A stretch of 64,000 nucleotides of DNA from Cyanophora paradoxa (taxonomy: Eukaryota; Glaucocystophyceae; Cyanophorales; Cyanophoraceae): NCBI GenBank assembly GCA_004431415.1, contig QPMI01000693.1, forward strand, positions 33,645 to 97,644, written 5' to 3'. This document shows positions 40,690 to 51,350 of the stretch, in pieces (position 1 is the stretch's first letter; every line of letters starts with the position of its first letter). A program made the position numbers and the translations under genes. The notes beneath the pieces are model-generated. The model did not search any database. It was not told where the DNA came from and saw nothing but the letters and a program-made list of their open reading frames with translations.

Positions 40690-41233
40690 CCAGGCCTCGA
40701 TCTAGAACCAACCCTAGCCTCCCGGGGAGGGGTCCAAGGTCGCGAAAAAGGGGTGCCGATCGCGAGGGGTCCAAGGCCGCGGCCGGCGGGGGCCACGCGA
40801 CAGCCAGCCGCTCGAGGTGCGCCAGGGAACGCAGGAGGGGGCAGGCGGCGGCGATCGCCGCGGCGGCCGCCCGGTCGGCGCCGGCGTCGGCGCGAGCGAA
40901 GGAGAGGCTGAGGGAGCGCAGCCGCCCGAAGGGGGCGAGGGCGGCCCGCAGCTCCGCGGCCCGGGGCCAGGGATGCCGCGGGCCGGCGTCGCTGCGCCAC
41001 CTGCCGCCGAACCTGACGCTCAAACTCTCCAGACGGCTGGCGGGCGCCCCTGCCGGCGGCCGAAGCGCCCGCAGAACGCCGAGCAGGGAAGAGCTCGAGC
41101 GCAGGAGATCCTCCGTCGCCAGCCGGTAGGCGTTCAAGACCTTGCTGCTGCTGCTGCTGCTGCCGGGCGCGCGGGAAAGCTCGACGGAAACCTCGCGCAG
41201 CTGTGTCGGCTCGCTAACGACGCGGTGGATCAC
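40690..41233 (-). CDS. Leucine-rich-repeat-like host gene fragment
   Basis: The minus frame contains AYRLATEDLLRSSSSLLGVL, then SRLESLSVRFGG and RLRSLSLSFARADAGAD, and LLRSLAHLERLAVAWP. The L..L.L.F pattern suggests degenerate leucine-rich repeats, as in F-box or ribonuclease-inhibitor-like proteins. The segment AHLERLAVAWP recurs in the divergent plus-strand gene starting near 41239, so the two are related. Exon limits and start are unresolved. Confidence 0.4.
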
Positions 41234-41238
41234 AGGCG

Positions 41239-42170
41239 ATGGCGGCCTCGCTCGGGCCGAGGGCGAGCGAGCGCCGCGATCGCGACCTCGCTCGGGCCTC
41301 GCTCGGCTTCCTCCGCTCCCTCGCCCTGGGCCCGCGCGAGGCCGCGGCGCTGGCCGCCCTGGCGCCCCTGGCGCACCTCGAGCGGCTGGCTGTCGCGTGG
41401 CCCCGCCGGCCGCGGGCGGCTCGAGCCCGACCGACGCCGCCGCCGGCCTGGTTCCGTCGTACCCCTCCAGGGGCGTGGGCGGCTCGGCCGCCCTCCGCGC
41501 CCCGCCAAGCTCTTGCCTCGAGCGGCCCGGGCTAGCGCTGGAGCTGGCGCCGGGCGGTCCGCCTGCGCCCCCCGCGCCCCACGCGCCCTCGATCGCGAGC
41601 CCGATCTAAGCCACATCCGCGCAGGCTACAGCTCGAGGACGGGCGGCGTCGCGGCCTTTCTCAAGGGCGCCGGGGCGCGCCGGGCCCCCGCGGACTTGAG
41701 CCTGGCCGCCGAGCGGCCGCTGGAGGAGGCCGAGGCGGAGGCGCCGGCTGCGAGGGGGCAGCCACGCCGCTCAGCCACGCGGAGCCGGCGGAGGGCCGGC
41801 AGGGCGGCAAGGGGCGGGGCCATCGCCGCCCTGCCGTCCGGCCTCCGCCGCCCTTCGAGGTGCCTCCCGGATCAACGCGCCCCGGGCCCCCCTCCCTCCG
41901 CCCCTTCGAGGTACATCCCTTCCCGTACCCGCACAGAAAGCCTCTTCGAAGGCCCTGCGGGCGCTGCGGCGCGAGGCGGCGGTGCGGGTCGAGCTGCACA
42001 GCGCCGACATAGACGACCGGGCCTTCGCGGGCGCCAGGGCGGCCGTCGAGCGCGTGCTGGCGGTGCGCCGGCCGGCCCTGCACCCCGCCCTCGACTCCGA
42101 TCCGGATCCGGCCCCCCGGCGGCGGGCCCGCTGTCCGCGGCTTCGCCCCCACGGCTCCGCTCCGGAACGC
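41239..42170 (+). CDS. Leucine-rich-repeat-like host gene, divergent paralogue
   Basis: A frame from ATG 41239 (MAASLGPRASERRD) contains LGFLRSLALGPREAAALAAL and APLAHLERLAVAWP, matching the minus-strand neighbour. Later coding-like segments in other frames (SRTGGVAAFLKGAG near 41640; KALRALRREAAVRVELHSAD near 41945-42010) look like further exons. The start lies only a few bases from the divergent frame. Function unknown. Confidence 0.4.
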
Positions 42171-42474
42171 AGATCTATATATAGCTCCGGCCCCCCGGCG
42201 CCGGCCGCGGGCCCCGTTGCCCCCGGGCCCTCTCCCTCGCGATCGATGGCTTTCCCCCAGATCTCCAACCCCGCCCTCCCCTCGCCGGCTTCCTTTCCTC
42301 TCCCCGCTTCCCTTTACCTTTCCGATTCGCGCGCTGGTCCCGTGCAGCGGCCCGAAACGCAGATCTAGAGTTCATTATTAAATTGTTAAATATATTATAT
42401 ATGATTAATCTCGGGGCCTGCAACCGGGCAGCTAAGCTTATAATTAAGCCAAGGCTGGGCGGCCGGGCCGGCGC
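42171..42474. other. GC-rich intergenic stretch
   Basis: No gene supported. It includes two agatctatatata/agatctaga words and a short AT-rich patch (42372-42405). Confidence 0.4.
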
Positions 42475-43335
42475 CTAGAGCAGGGCGGGCTCCGCCTCGT
42501 CCTCGGCGAGGCAGAGGGCGAGGGCAAGCTCGTCGGCCGCCTCCGCCGCCTCGGCCCAAGCCCCGGCCGCGGGGCCGAAGTCGGTATCGGCGCCGGCGCC
42601 CTCCTCGGCGGGGAGGCCGTCGAGCGCCAGGCCGCCCCCCTCCTCCGGCTCCAGCTGCTGGCCCTCCTCGTCCACCTCGAGCAGCTTCTTGATCAGTTCC
42701 TCTGCGGCGATCATCGCGAGCACGTCGATTTCGGATTCGGAGGGCAGAAGAAGATCTAGAATTCGAAGACGCACGGGCAACGGTCTTGTGCGATGTGACG
42801 ACCGACGGACTCACCCCATCCTTGGTCAAAACCGTAACGATAGTCTGCGTGCGGCGCGGCTGCAGTCAGAGGTCGACCGCAGCCCGTCGCGTGCCTGGCC
42901 ATGGTCGGGCGTCGTGATCATGCGCACCTTGTTGGTCTGGGCGCTCAGCCAAGTCGTCGGCACTTTGCGGCCGATCGTCACCGCGGGCACCGGTCCGTTG
43001 GCGTCCGCGTACGGCGCTTCGGTCTTCAAATATATGTACTTCGTTGGGGTCGACCTACGCAGAGATGTCGATCAGAGGCGGAAGAAGCTTAAGCCGCTAA
43101 ATGTAAGCAGCTGCAGCTGCAGCTGAAGCGCGCGAGACAGGATCCGGAGCTCGAGCGTGCGCAACCAGTTGATGTTCATCCCGTAGGTGGCGAACTTGTT
43201 GGGGTCATTGACACCGGCTAAGAACTCCTGCGCCTGAAGTTTCGAGAACTCCGCCGTGGACGTCGGCACTCCAGGCAGCGCGGCGGAGCACAGCTTCGCG
43301 CCCAAAGTACTCCCCGTGGCAGTGATCGAGGCGGC
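42475..43335 (-). CDS. Spliced minus-strand host gene, 3' part; upstream exon split by a LINE
   Basis: Exons on the minus strand: 43335-43166 (AASITATGSTLGAKLCSAAL...NKFATYGMNIN), joined by an intron to 43054 and below (STPTKYIYLKTEAPYADANG, GRKVPTTWLSAQTNKVRMIT), and a last exon within 42780-42475 with an acidic tail (EELIKKLLEVDEEGQQLEPE) ending TAG at 42475. The preceding exon (YCSLLLKDPNVK near 43560-43510) is cut by the retrotransposon at 43583; its beginning is at about 51351-51385 (PIVVKDKEKMTT). The frame is continuous when the LINE and one target duplication are ignored. Family unknown; the gene is probably inactivated. Confidence 0.5.
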
Positions 43336-43568
43336 CTGGGCAGCGAACAGTGAGTCCTCATTATCGTTCCGAGGCGCGCGCGCGAACTGATGGCCCGGCC
43401 GCGGGCGGCCGGAAAGGGACGACAGGACGACGAATCCGGAGCTTTTATGGGCGCTCTAACTGCCGCGACGGGCGAGGGGCGGCTCAAGCTTCCTCTCGTT
43501 ACCGGCCTTTCCGACGCACCTTGACGTTGGGGTCTTTCAGCAAGAGGCTGCAGTAAGTGGACCAGGTC

Positions 43569-43582
43569 GTCATCTTTTCCTT
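43569..43582. repeat. LINE target-site duplication, left
   Basis: gtcatcttttcctt, repeated exactly at 51337-51350. Confidence 0.85.
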
Positions 43583-43660
43583 TTTTTGTTCATAAGCTTG
43601 TACCCCCCTGGGGTGCGTGCGCCTTGTCTTCCGCCTTCCAGCCTCCCCAGCCTCAGCAGC

Positions 43661-44908
43661 ATGTATCCTGTCGTCGTTGTTGGCGCCTCAGCGGCCCGTA
43701 GCTCAGGTGGCGGGCCCGTCCGCGGCCCCTTGTCATCTCGCCCGACTTTCCAGCCTCCCGCGACGGCGCCCTCGTTCTCCCGTAGGTTCCCTAGTACCGT
43801 TGGGTCCGAGAAATTCCTGATTCGGTCGTCGGACGTGTACCTTTACAGCGTGACCTGGAGATATTTCAGCGTTACGGCCCCTCCTGCTCAGTCCGACGCG
43901 GCCCGCGCGCTCCGCGATGGCCCCAGCAAAGCCCAGATTCGCCGAGATATGACTGATTGCTTGTCTGGCCTCGACCCCGCCCCGGTTGTGACCAACTGGG
44001 GCAAGCGCGCACTTCTGCTGTCGGTTGAAGAGGCGCACACAGATGCAGCCCGCAAGCTGCTCCGTAGGTCGGCGTTGCAGCATTTAGCCAGCTTCGACCT
44101 CACACAGCTCGGGGCCGACAAGTTCAATGCCCCGCCGCCGCCTCCGGATTCGCAGCGCGACTCTGGTTATCGCGATCCCTCGGTCAGCTTCGGCCCTTTC
44201 CGCACAGTGCCCACCAACACTCGTGTCTTCTTCGAGTGGCTCGTCCAGCTCGGCTTCGTCCCGGGCAAGGTGCATGTCATCAAGTCAGCAAGCGTCTGGA
44301 CGAAAGTGTACCTCGACGAGGTCCCGCCCGTCGCCAGTCAGGCTCGCCTGCCTTTCTCTCATCAGTTCGGCAACGAGATCGTTCAGGTCAGCGGCAGCTG
44401 GGCGTTCTGCAATCGGAGGGGCTGCAACAGCGCGCAGCACTCCGAGCACGCCCCGCATACGCGCAAGGGCGTCACAGTCAACGGCCAGTCGCAGTCCGTC
44501 GAGCATTATAGCGGCCCGAACTGGACCGACCAGACCGGCCCCAGTGCCATCGTGCCCAAGGCGAACGACCCCCTCAACTTCGACATCGTCTTTCCGTGGG
44601 CGGAAGACCTGCAGCTCGCTCTGCAGGTTCGCTTCAGCACTTTTAGCTATAGATGGCCCCCTGGGTCTTTCCGGCCTCATAGGCCGCCACTCGCAATCGA
44701 TCCGCTTCTCGAGCTCATTCTCCTCTTTCTCGATCGTGCAGACTGCCGCTGCGTCCACCTCGGGGCAGGTGTGAGGTGCTCCGGGCCCCTGTCGATTCCC
44801 GCTGCGTTTCGCGGCGGGGCTCCTCCTTCGGCCCTCCCCTCGTCCCCGACCCTCGTTTTCTCCTCCAGCTCCCGGGCTCGGGCCCTCGAGCTGCACCACC
44901 CCCCGTAA
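43661..44908 (+). CDS. LINE ORF1 protein
   Basis: About 415 residues from ATG 43661 (MYPVVVVGASA); an in-frame upstream start in the leader is possible but lacks ATG. The N-terminus is Ser/Pro-rich. A middle region (residues ~100-330) looks globular, with VFFEWLVQLGFVPGKVHVIK and a C-x4-C...H...H pattern (FCNRRGCNSAQHSEHAPH), a possible zinc knuckle. ORF1 products of LINEs bind the element RNA. The stop TAA (44906-44908) is followed at once by the ORF2 ATG in the same frame. Confidence 0.65.
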   Translation: MYPVVVVGASAARSSGGGPVRGPLSSRPTFQPPATAPSFSRRFPSTVGSEKFLIRSSDVYLYSVTWRYFSVTAPPAQSDAARALRDGPSKAQIRRDMTDCLSGLDPAPVVTNWGKRALLLSVEEAHTDAARKLLRRSALQHLASFDLTQLGADKFNAPPPPPDSQRDSGYRDPSVSFGPFRTVPTNTRVFFEWLVQLGFVPGKVHVIKSASVWTKVYLDEVPPVASQARLPFSHQFGNEIVQVSGSWAFCNRRGCNSAQHSEHAPHTRKGVTVNGQSQSVEHYSGPNWTDQTGPSAIVPKANDPLNFDIVFPWAEDLQLALQVRFSTFSYRWPPGSFRPHRPPLAIDPLLELILLFLDRADCRCVHLGAGVRCSGPLSIPAAFRGGAPPSALPSSPTLVFSSSSRARALELHHPP

Positions 44909-47900
44909 ATGACGTTTAGATTTCTTTCTCTCAACGTAGCAGGCAAATTAGATCGAGCTTTTAATGATGTGTTAGGTAAATCTTATCGCTCTTTTCTTTT
45001 TGATTGCCTCCGCGACAGCGCGAGGCATTCGGTTGTGTGCTTGCAGGAGACTCATGTTTCTTCTCCTTCTCTATCTAAACGCCTTGCGCGTGCTTGGGGA
45101 TCGACCCCTTCGTTTTGGTCTCATAACCCTAGCGGTCAAGCTACTCAGGGGGTCGCCACTCTCTTTCCTGGCGATTCCCCTTTTTCGATTCGACTGTTGA
45201 CTCCGGTTGATAGTCCTCGACTACAGCTTTTCGTATTCGAGACCAAATTCGGTCCCATTTATTTGTGCAATGTATATGCTCCTACTGATGATTCCGAGCG
45301 TCGCGGCTTCTATGACACTCTTCTATATACTCTTGAATCCGTGGTTCCCTTCGATGGCCGTCTCATTTTAGGAGGAGATTTAAATTTCCACGAGCTGCCC
45401 TCCGATGCTCCTGGCCCTAGTCGCGGAACCCTTCCCCCTGATGCCTTCGAGTTGATCCGGGCTCGTTATGGCCTTTTTGACGCCGGGCCTCGCGCTAGAG
45501 CTTGTTTTAAAACTTGGAGCCGGCCGCGGCCGGATGGGGGATCGATTGAGTCCCGTCTCGATTATTTTTTCCTCTCGTCCTCCCTCCGCGATTGGGCCGT
45601 CTCGCTAAGTCCGTGGACGGCTTATTCTGCAGTCGGCGAGCCGCGCAATTCTGATCATATTGGCATTTTTCTCACGCTTAAAGCTCCAGGGATTTCGCGC
45701 CGCGGCCCCGGTCGCTGGCGCATGAACTGGGCGGCGTATGGCAAACGGCCTGAGTATGCTGATCTCATTTCTGCTGTAATTCGTGACTGGCGTGCTGAGT
45801 GGCCCTTGGTTACTGATCGCGTCCGCCGATGGGACGCCCTCAAATCAGAGCTCCAGCGTCGCGTACGGGCCTGGGAGCTTGATGAGAAGCGCAGGCAGAA
45901 GGACGCCTACGTCTCTTCTGTTCGAGCTCTCGAAGCTCTCATCCGTCGCCACGCCGCTGGTTCTATTAACGATATCGCTTTCCGCTCACTACGCACCTCC
46001 ATGATGCGTACGTTAAATTCGCTTGTGTCTGACTATGCCAGACAACATTCGCGCAACGAAATTCGTTTCGCCGCGGCGCAAGATGGTCGATCTAGTAAAG
46101 CCTTTTTTGAACACTATTTGCCGGATTCGCATGCACGGTTTACCGAAGGGCTTCGGGCCCCGGACTCCGAAGGCCCGGAGGCCGCGTCGGACGACCCCTG
46201 TACTTTGCTTGAGATTTCTTCTGCCTATTACGCTCATCTATATGACGGTGCCGCAGCTCAGGCCGCGGTTGATCAGTCGCTGGCTGAGCGGACTGGCGTT
46301 GCCCCTCTCTATTCAACCCACCGCCTGCTCCCTACTGAGTCTGCGGATCTTGACTCTGACCTATCGCCTGGAGAGCTGCTTCGCGCTTTTAAGGAGATGT
46401 CTGGCGGCGCCAAGTCTCCTGGCGTCGATGGCCTCCCTGCTGAATTTTACGTTCGCTTTTTTGATGAGATTGGCCCCGACTTCTGTGCTTATCTCAGTGC
46501 TATGTATGAGTCCGGTCAGGCTTCTGAGTCCTTGCGGCACGTCCTTATTACTCCTATAACGAAGCCGTCAACGGACCCTACTTTGATTGCGAATCGCCGC
46601 CCAATCTCTCTATCTAATGTTGAGGAGCGTGCAGTTGAACGCGCCCTTTCCAACCGTTTAACACCACTCATGCCTGGCCTTGTATCCCGCTTTCAATCCG
46701 GCTTTATTCATCGTCGCTCCGCAGTGCACCAGGTCATGCTCGTTTATCTATTAATGCATTACGAGGGCGGTAATCCTGAGCTTGAACAACTTTGCTTCGG
46801 ATTTCTCGATTTTTCAAAAGCTTATGACCGCGTTAACTGGAGCTTCCTTTTTTGGTCGCTTGAACAGTTCGGCTTCGGATCTCAGTTTATCAAGTGGGTT
46901 CGCTTACTTTACTCTGATCTGCAGGGTTCTGTTCACATTAACGGCTGGACCTCGGCCCCTTTCCCCATTCGATGCGGAGTGCGTCAGGGTGGCCCCCTGT
47001 CTCCCTATTTGTATAATTTGTGCACGCACCTTTTAGCCCTTTTGATTAATGCTGACGTGCGTATACGTGGTGTCCGCCTTTCTCCTAACTCCCTATGTAA
47101 GGTACTCCAGTTCGCGGACGATACTGTTCCTTTAATCTCTTCTTTTGCCGAGCTAGCCTTTTGGAAAGAGTGCTTTGATAAATATTGCCGGCTGTCTGGC
47201 GCCCTTATTAATCTCGACAAATCTAACCTTCTTCCGCTCCGCGATATTCCTGCGGACGCGTGGCCTAGCGTCGAGGACTGTCCCTGGCGGCGCCTCCAGG
47301 TGACGGATCTCCCTCCCGCTGAGAAAATCCGCAAGTACCTGGGTTTTCCACTTGAGCCCGATCTGTCTCGCTTCTGGCGTAAGAAAAATGCTGCTCTTGA
47401 TATCCGTGTGCAGCAAGCGAAAACCTATCACATGCCGATGCGCTCCGGCGTGCTTCTTGCATGGGCAGTCTTTATTGGATCCCTTCATTATGCTCTGTAT
47501 TTGCTTGACCCCCCTGATGCCCAGTATTCTGCGTGGCAAGACAAGCTTCGTTCTTTCGCCGGCGTGAGCGGGCAACTTTCGAAGTATATTTCTCCTCTGC
47601 CGTGGCGTCAAGGTGGTCTTAACTGCCCTGATATTCGTGCTTTTTCTCTGTCGCTAAAAATGAAGTGGGTGGCCTTGTTGGCCGACCCGTCCTGCTCGGC
47701 TCCTTGGAAGGAGTACCTCTTGAGCAAACTGGACGCTCAGCTGGCGCCCTTTTCCTACGGCCCCGCCCTTATCTCGCTTCGTCTCCCACTTGACGGTCTT
47801 GACTTGCCTTCTATTTGGAAGCAGGCTTTCTCGGAGTGGTCTCAGCGCCAGGGCGTGTGTCAGCCTCATACCTCGCTCGAAGTTTTATCCCAATTGCAAC

Positions 47901-49081
47901 CTCTTTTCTTTAATCCCCTGTTCGATGCTCCGGGTGCCAAGGTCGACTGGAGTCGTTGTGCACGGTCTGGCTTGCTGCGAGTCTGCGATATCTGGGATTG
48001 TACCACCCGGGGGTTCCGGGCTCCAGCAGCTGCCTCGTCCGCCCTCCATTCCTTTTTCCCTCGTCTGTGCTCCGCGCTCCCGGCAGCATGGCGCCAGGTC
48101 CTTGAGGCCCCTGCCCCGCCACCTCAGCATCTCTGGTGGTCTGGACCGGACGCCTCGGTTGCTCTCCTTCGGGGCCCGAGCGGTACTTTTGTCGCCTTCC
48201 CCGTTCGCAATAACCAGATAATTCCACGGGTGCTGGATTACGTGGCGCGTGTTCCTTGCCGCCCTGCGGCTTCCCACCCTGTGGGCCTATCCTCTAATTC
48301 AATTCTGTCTCGTTTGCTTCCGCTGCACGTTTGCTTTAGCGCTGTCTTTCTCTCTCTACGTCGCGGAACCCTGCCCGGTCTTTTTATTCTAGGAGCAGGC
48401 CCCTCTGCCTTTCTTTCTCTTGATAATCTTGCGTTCACATTTGCTCGTATGCTCCCTCTCCGCCTCTCATCTGTTCGTCGCTTCTACTGCCTTGAGGTCC
48501 AGCGGCTTCGCGATGTGTCTAGCCACGCTCAGATGCCCGATGCTAAGTGGGGGTTTCCCGGCGCCTTGTCTCCGTCCCGTCTTCCTCATCTTGTCGTCCT
48601 TCAGTGTTTCCCGATGCTTTGGATCGATGCTCTTTACCGTTTGCATTTCAAATTGTATCGTTTGGGCGAGCAACAGTCGCCTCGCCGTCGTTTCTGTCGG
48701 GTTTGTAATGACGGATCTGCTCGCTCTCACGCGCACGTTTTCTCTGAGTGCCCGCTTTCTCGTTCGTTCTGGGATTTCATTCGTGAGCGCCTGAATTTCT
48801 GGGCTTCTACTCTTCCACCGGAGGAGCGTGAAGCGGTCGCAGTGCCTGACCTCTCTCTCTCTTCCACATCCTCTCGGTTCCGGATTTATCTGGGCCCATT
48901 TTGCGCAGTAAAGTTAACCCCGCCTTCTGCCTTCGCTCACTTGGAGCGATCCTTGCTGGCGTATTTTCCATCCAACAGGTTGCTCGCGCTCGGTGCGATC
49001 TTGAGGAGGTTGACATTGATGCACCTTCTTACAACCGCGCCGCGCTTGTTGCCGCCTGGGACAGAAATATGTCGTACCTAG
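44909..49081 (+). CDS. LINE ORF2: apurinic-type endonuclease and reverse transcriptase
   Basis: 1390 residues. Endonuclease domain at ~1-255: N9, LQETH (E47), LGGDLNFHE (D157, N159) and SDH (D249, H250). Reverse transcriptase at ~500-800: PISL, FLDFSKAYDRV (D634), RQGGPLSPYLYNL, and FADD (D737, D738). Near residue 1265 is a CRVC...H...C knuckle typical of LINE C-termini. It nicks target DNA and copies its RNA at the nick. From about 48900 the neighbouring frame (CDLEEVDIDAPSYNRAALVA) looks more protein-like than the annotated end, so a one-base slip is suspected there. Confidence 0.9.
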   Translation: MTFRFLSLNVAGKLDRAFNDVLGKSYRSFLFDCLRDSARHSVVCLQETHVSSPSLSKRLARAWGSTPSFWSHNPSGQATQGVATLFPGDSPFSIRLLTPVDSPRLQLFVFETKFGPIYLCNVYAPTDDSERRGFYDTLLYTLESVVPFDGRLILGGDLNFHELPSDAPGPSRGTLPPDAFELIRARYGLFDAGPRARACFKTWSRPRPDGGSIESRLDYFFLSSSLRDWAVSLSPWTAYSAVGEPRNSDHIGIFLTLKAPGISRRGPGRWRMNWAAYGKRPEYADLISAVIRDWRAEWPLVTDRVRRWDALKSELQRRVRAWELDEKRRQKDAYVSSVRALEALIRRHAAGSINDIAFRSLRTSMMRTLNSLVSDYARQHSRNEIRFAAAQDGRSSKAFFEHYLPDSHARFTEGLRAPDSEGPEAASDDPCTLLEISSAYYAHLYDGAAAQAAVDQSLAERTGVAPLYSTHRLLPTESADLDSDLSPGELLRAFKEMSGGAKSPGVDGLPAEFYVRFFDEIGPDFCAYLSAMYESGQASESLRHVLITPITKPSTDPTLIANRRPISLSNVEERAVERALSNRLTPLMPGLVSRFQSGFIHRRSAVHQVMLVYLLMHYEGGNPELEQLCFGFLDFSKAYDRVNWSFLFWSLEQFGFGSQFIKWVRLLYSDLQGSVHINGWTSAPFPIRCGVRQGGPLSPYLYNLCTHLLALLINADVRIRGVRLSPNSLCKVLQFADDTVPLISSFAELAFWKECFDKYCRLSGALINLDKSNLLPLRDIPADAWPSVEDCPWRRLQVTDLPPAEKIRKYLGFPLEPDLSRFWRKKNAALDIRVQQAKTYHMPMRSGVLLAWAVFIGSLHYALYLLDPPDAQYSAWQDKLRSFAGVSGQLSKYISPLPWRQGGLNCPDIRAFSLSLKMKWVALLADPSCSAPWKEYLLSKLDAQLAPFSYGPALISLRLPLDGLDLPSIWKQAFSEWSQRQGVCQPHTSLEVLSQLQPLFFNPLFDAPGAKVDWSRCARSGLLRVCDIWDCTTRGFRAPAAASSALHSFFPRLCSALPAAWRQVLEAPAPPPQHLWWSGPDASVALLRGPSGTFVAFPVRNNQIIPRVLDYVARVPCRPAASHPVGLSSNSILSRLLPLHVCFSAVFLSLRRGTLPGLFILGAGPSAFLSLDNLAFTFARMLPLRLSSVRRFYCLEVQRLRDVSSHAQMPDAKWGFPGALSPSRLPHLVVLQCFPMLWIDALYRLHFKLYRLGEQQSPRRRFCRVCNDGSARSHAHVFSECPLSRSFWDFIRERLNFWASTLPPEEREAVAVPDLSLSSTSSRFRIYLGPFCAVKLTPPSAFAHLERSLLAYFPSNRLLALGAILRRLTLMHLLTTAPRLLPPGTEICRT

Positions 49082-51247
49082 AGTTCACTCTTCCGCAGGC
49101 TTCGGCCTTGTTGGAGGAGCGGCGCGCTCGCTTGGCTGCTGCTGACGCTGATGATCAGGATGCCTCGGATGCTGAGTCTGGTGCCGGTTCTCATCGTTCT
49201 AGTTCAAGCTCTGATTCTGACTCGTCCGACCCTCCTTCTTCGGGCGGTGCTGACAACCTCGTCTCTTCGCGTGACATCGATTCTGTCCTCCGGAATCCTG
49301 CGGAGTTCGCCGTTCGTGGGAATGTCCCGTTGGGGATCCCTGGTGGTCGCCCGCCTCCTGCGCCGTCCCCTCCTGCTCTGGCCCCTGTAGTGACCCTTGG
49401 GCCCGTTCCTATTCCTGCTCTCGCTGCCCCTCTCGACGCTCCTTTTCCCCCATTCCCTGCGGTCCCGGTCCCTGTGCTCCTTGGCCCGCTGGCCCCGCCT
49501 CTACCTCCTCCCTCCTTACAACTTGCTGTCACGGGGCCTCTTCACTTGCCTGTTCCCCGGCAGGTCCCTGGTCATCTTGCAGCTCCGTACCCCTTCTTAC
49601 CTCTTCCCCTTGCTCCTCCACTTCCGCCCCGCGTGGCCCTCTTTCTGACGTCCTCCTGGTTCAGCCCCCTCTTCAGCCCATCCTTCTTGCCCCGCTTCTG
49701 CAACTGTGACGCCGGGCGGCACTATCTTTTGCATGCCCTCCCGCCACTACGTCCCCGGTCTCTTTGCGTCTGCATCCACTTTCCCGGGTCCGCTTGCAGG
49801 CCCCTCGCCTCCAGAGCTCGCCATCACTTGGGCCTCCCTCGCCTCCGCTCTCGATTCTCCATACCCTTCGAATAGCCGCCTTCTCTCTCCTCCTCCGCCC
49901 TCCCTCCCCCCCTCGAGCTCCGGGTCCTCGGCCTCTGCCCCGCTTCCGAGTGTTGGCGAGACTGTCCTCTTTTCGGTCTCCCCGTCATTCCGGCTCCCTG
50001 CTCCCCCTTCGGCGCCTCGGGTCCCATCTGCGGGTCCTATCCCGCTTCCTGGCGCTCGTGAGATTCGCCGCCGGCGCCCTCGTCGGGCCCTTGCGCCCTC
50101 GAGCTCGTCTCTCTCTGCGCCGCCCATGACCCCCGTGTCATCTGATCCGGCGCCACCTGACCTTTCTCCTGCTTCGCTGCCCTCTCTTCGGCGCCGGCAG
50201 CGATCCCCGTCACCTGCTCGCGGCCCTTCCCCTGCCTCCGGATCCGACCCTTCCTCGGCTCCCTCCTCGCCTCTTCCGCCTCGTAGGCCTCCGCCGCGTT
50301 CCCGTCGGCGGATCTCTCGATCGACCCTGGACTCTCCGCCTGCCACTGTCTGTGGGGTACCTCCGCCGCCGTGTTCGGCGCCGGCTGTCAGTACTTTGCT
50401 CGGTAGCTCCCCCGTCGTGGCTCCTCGGGGGCCTCTTCGTCGTCGTCGTTCGCTGGGTTCCGGCTCCGGGTCAGATTTCTCGCCGGGCTTACCTTCTCCT
50501 GGCTCTGCTCCTGGGCCCTCAGCTCCGGGACCGACTTCCCCGATCTCCTCCCGGACTCGTGGTCGTACCCGTCGCCGGCTTGCCGAGCCTACGTCTCCTT
50601 CTACTTCCCTCCGGCGGTTTGCCGGGCCGGACCCTCCGGCCTTTGTTCTTGATACCGGACCGCCGCCTTTGCCTTCGTCTTCTGCTTCGCTGGTCGTATC
50701 CCGCCGGCGCCGGCGTACTTCGTCTTATAGTTTAGTTCGGTCTAGTTCGGATTCTGATTGTAGTGTTGATGCTAGAGTTAGTTTCAATACTAGCTATAGT
50801 CCTCATGCTCGACCTGTTGTTCGCCGTCGTTTGCAGTTCGACTGCCCGTCTCGACCCCGGTCGGCTTTAGTGATTCCTTTGACTGTCCTTTTGCCTGCTC
50901 TTGATCCGCCTGCTCCGCCTCCTGTGTCCTCCTCGACCTTGTGCCGTAGCTCTGCCCTTTCGCGTCGTCCTGCTTCGCCTCCGCCTCCGCGTCGTCTTGT
51001 TGTTCCTCTTACTTGTCTGCTTCCTGTTATTTATCTTTCTCAAATTTGTCCTCCGCTTCTTAGTGATGTAATTCCTTCCGATATTGATGGTATCTCTAGC
51101 TCTGGCTCTTCTTCGTGTCAGTCATCCTCTGTCCCTAGATCTGTTCGATTTCTCGTCTCTTCTCGATCTGTCTCGAGCTCTGTGTCTTTTCTTTTTCATT
51201 GTCGATTTTGGCTCTTTGTCTTATCTTTTTTCGTGCTCTTGTCTTAG
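48901..51247 (+). CDS. LINE Ser/Pro-rich 3' frame, probable extension of ORF2
   Basis: Two overlapping open frames (48901-49875 and 49706-51247) cover the rest of the element. The first starts with globular-looking sequence, then Asp/Ser repeats. The second is dominated by Pro, Ser and Arg and lies in the same frame as ORF2. Two single-base slips would unite ORF2 and both frames into one protein that ends only 80 bases before the poly-A tail. Alternatively this is 3' UTR that happens to be open because of its pyrimidine-rich composition. Confidence 0.4.
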
Positions 51248-51336
51248 TTATTTTGCTTTTTTGTCTTTATGCCCCCTGGGCAGCCCCCGCAGTGCTGGTG
51301 TCTAGAGACTGTGGCCGGTAATTCACCAAAAAAAAA

Positions 51337-51350
51337 GTCATCTTTTCCTT
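51337..51350. repeat. LINE target-site duplication, right
   Basis: Exact copy of 43569-43582. Confidence 0.85.

Larger units (their letters stand above)
43583..51336 (+). mobile_element. Full-length non-LTR retrotransposon (LINE, apurinic-endonuclease type)
   Basis: Bounded by a 14-bp target duplication, with a 9-A tail at 51328-51336. It carries ORF1, then ORF2 with endonuclease and reverse transcriptase. The 5' leader before ORF1 is under 80 bases. The exact duplication implies fairly recent insertion. It sits inside an exon of a minus-strand host gene. Confidence 0.9.

Noticed and set aside
49747-51247. Long minus-strand Gly/Arg/Glu-rich frames opposite the LINE tail
   Set aside because: They mirror the Pro/Ser-rich plus strand and have no motif; the plus strand fits the element's orientation.
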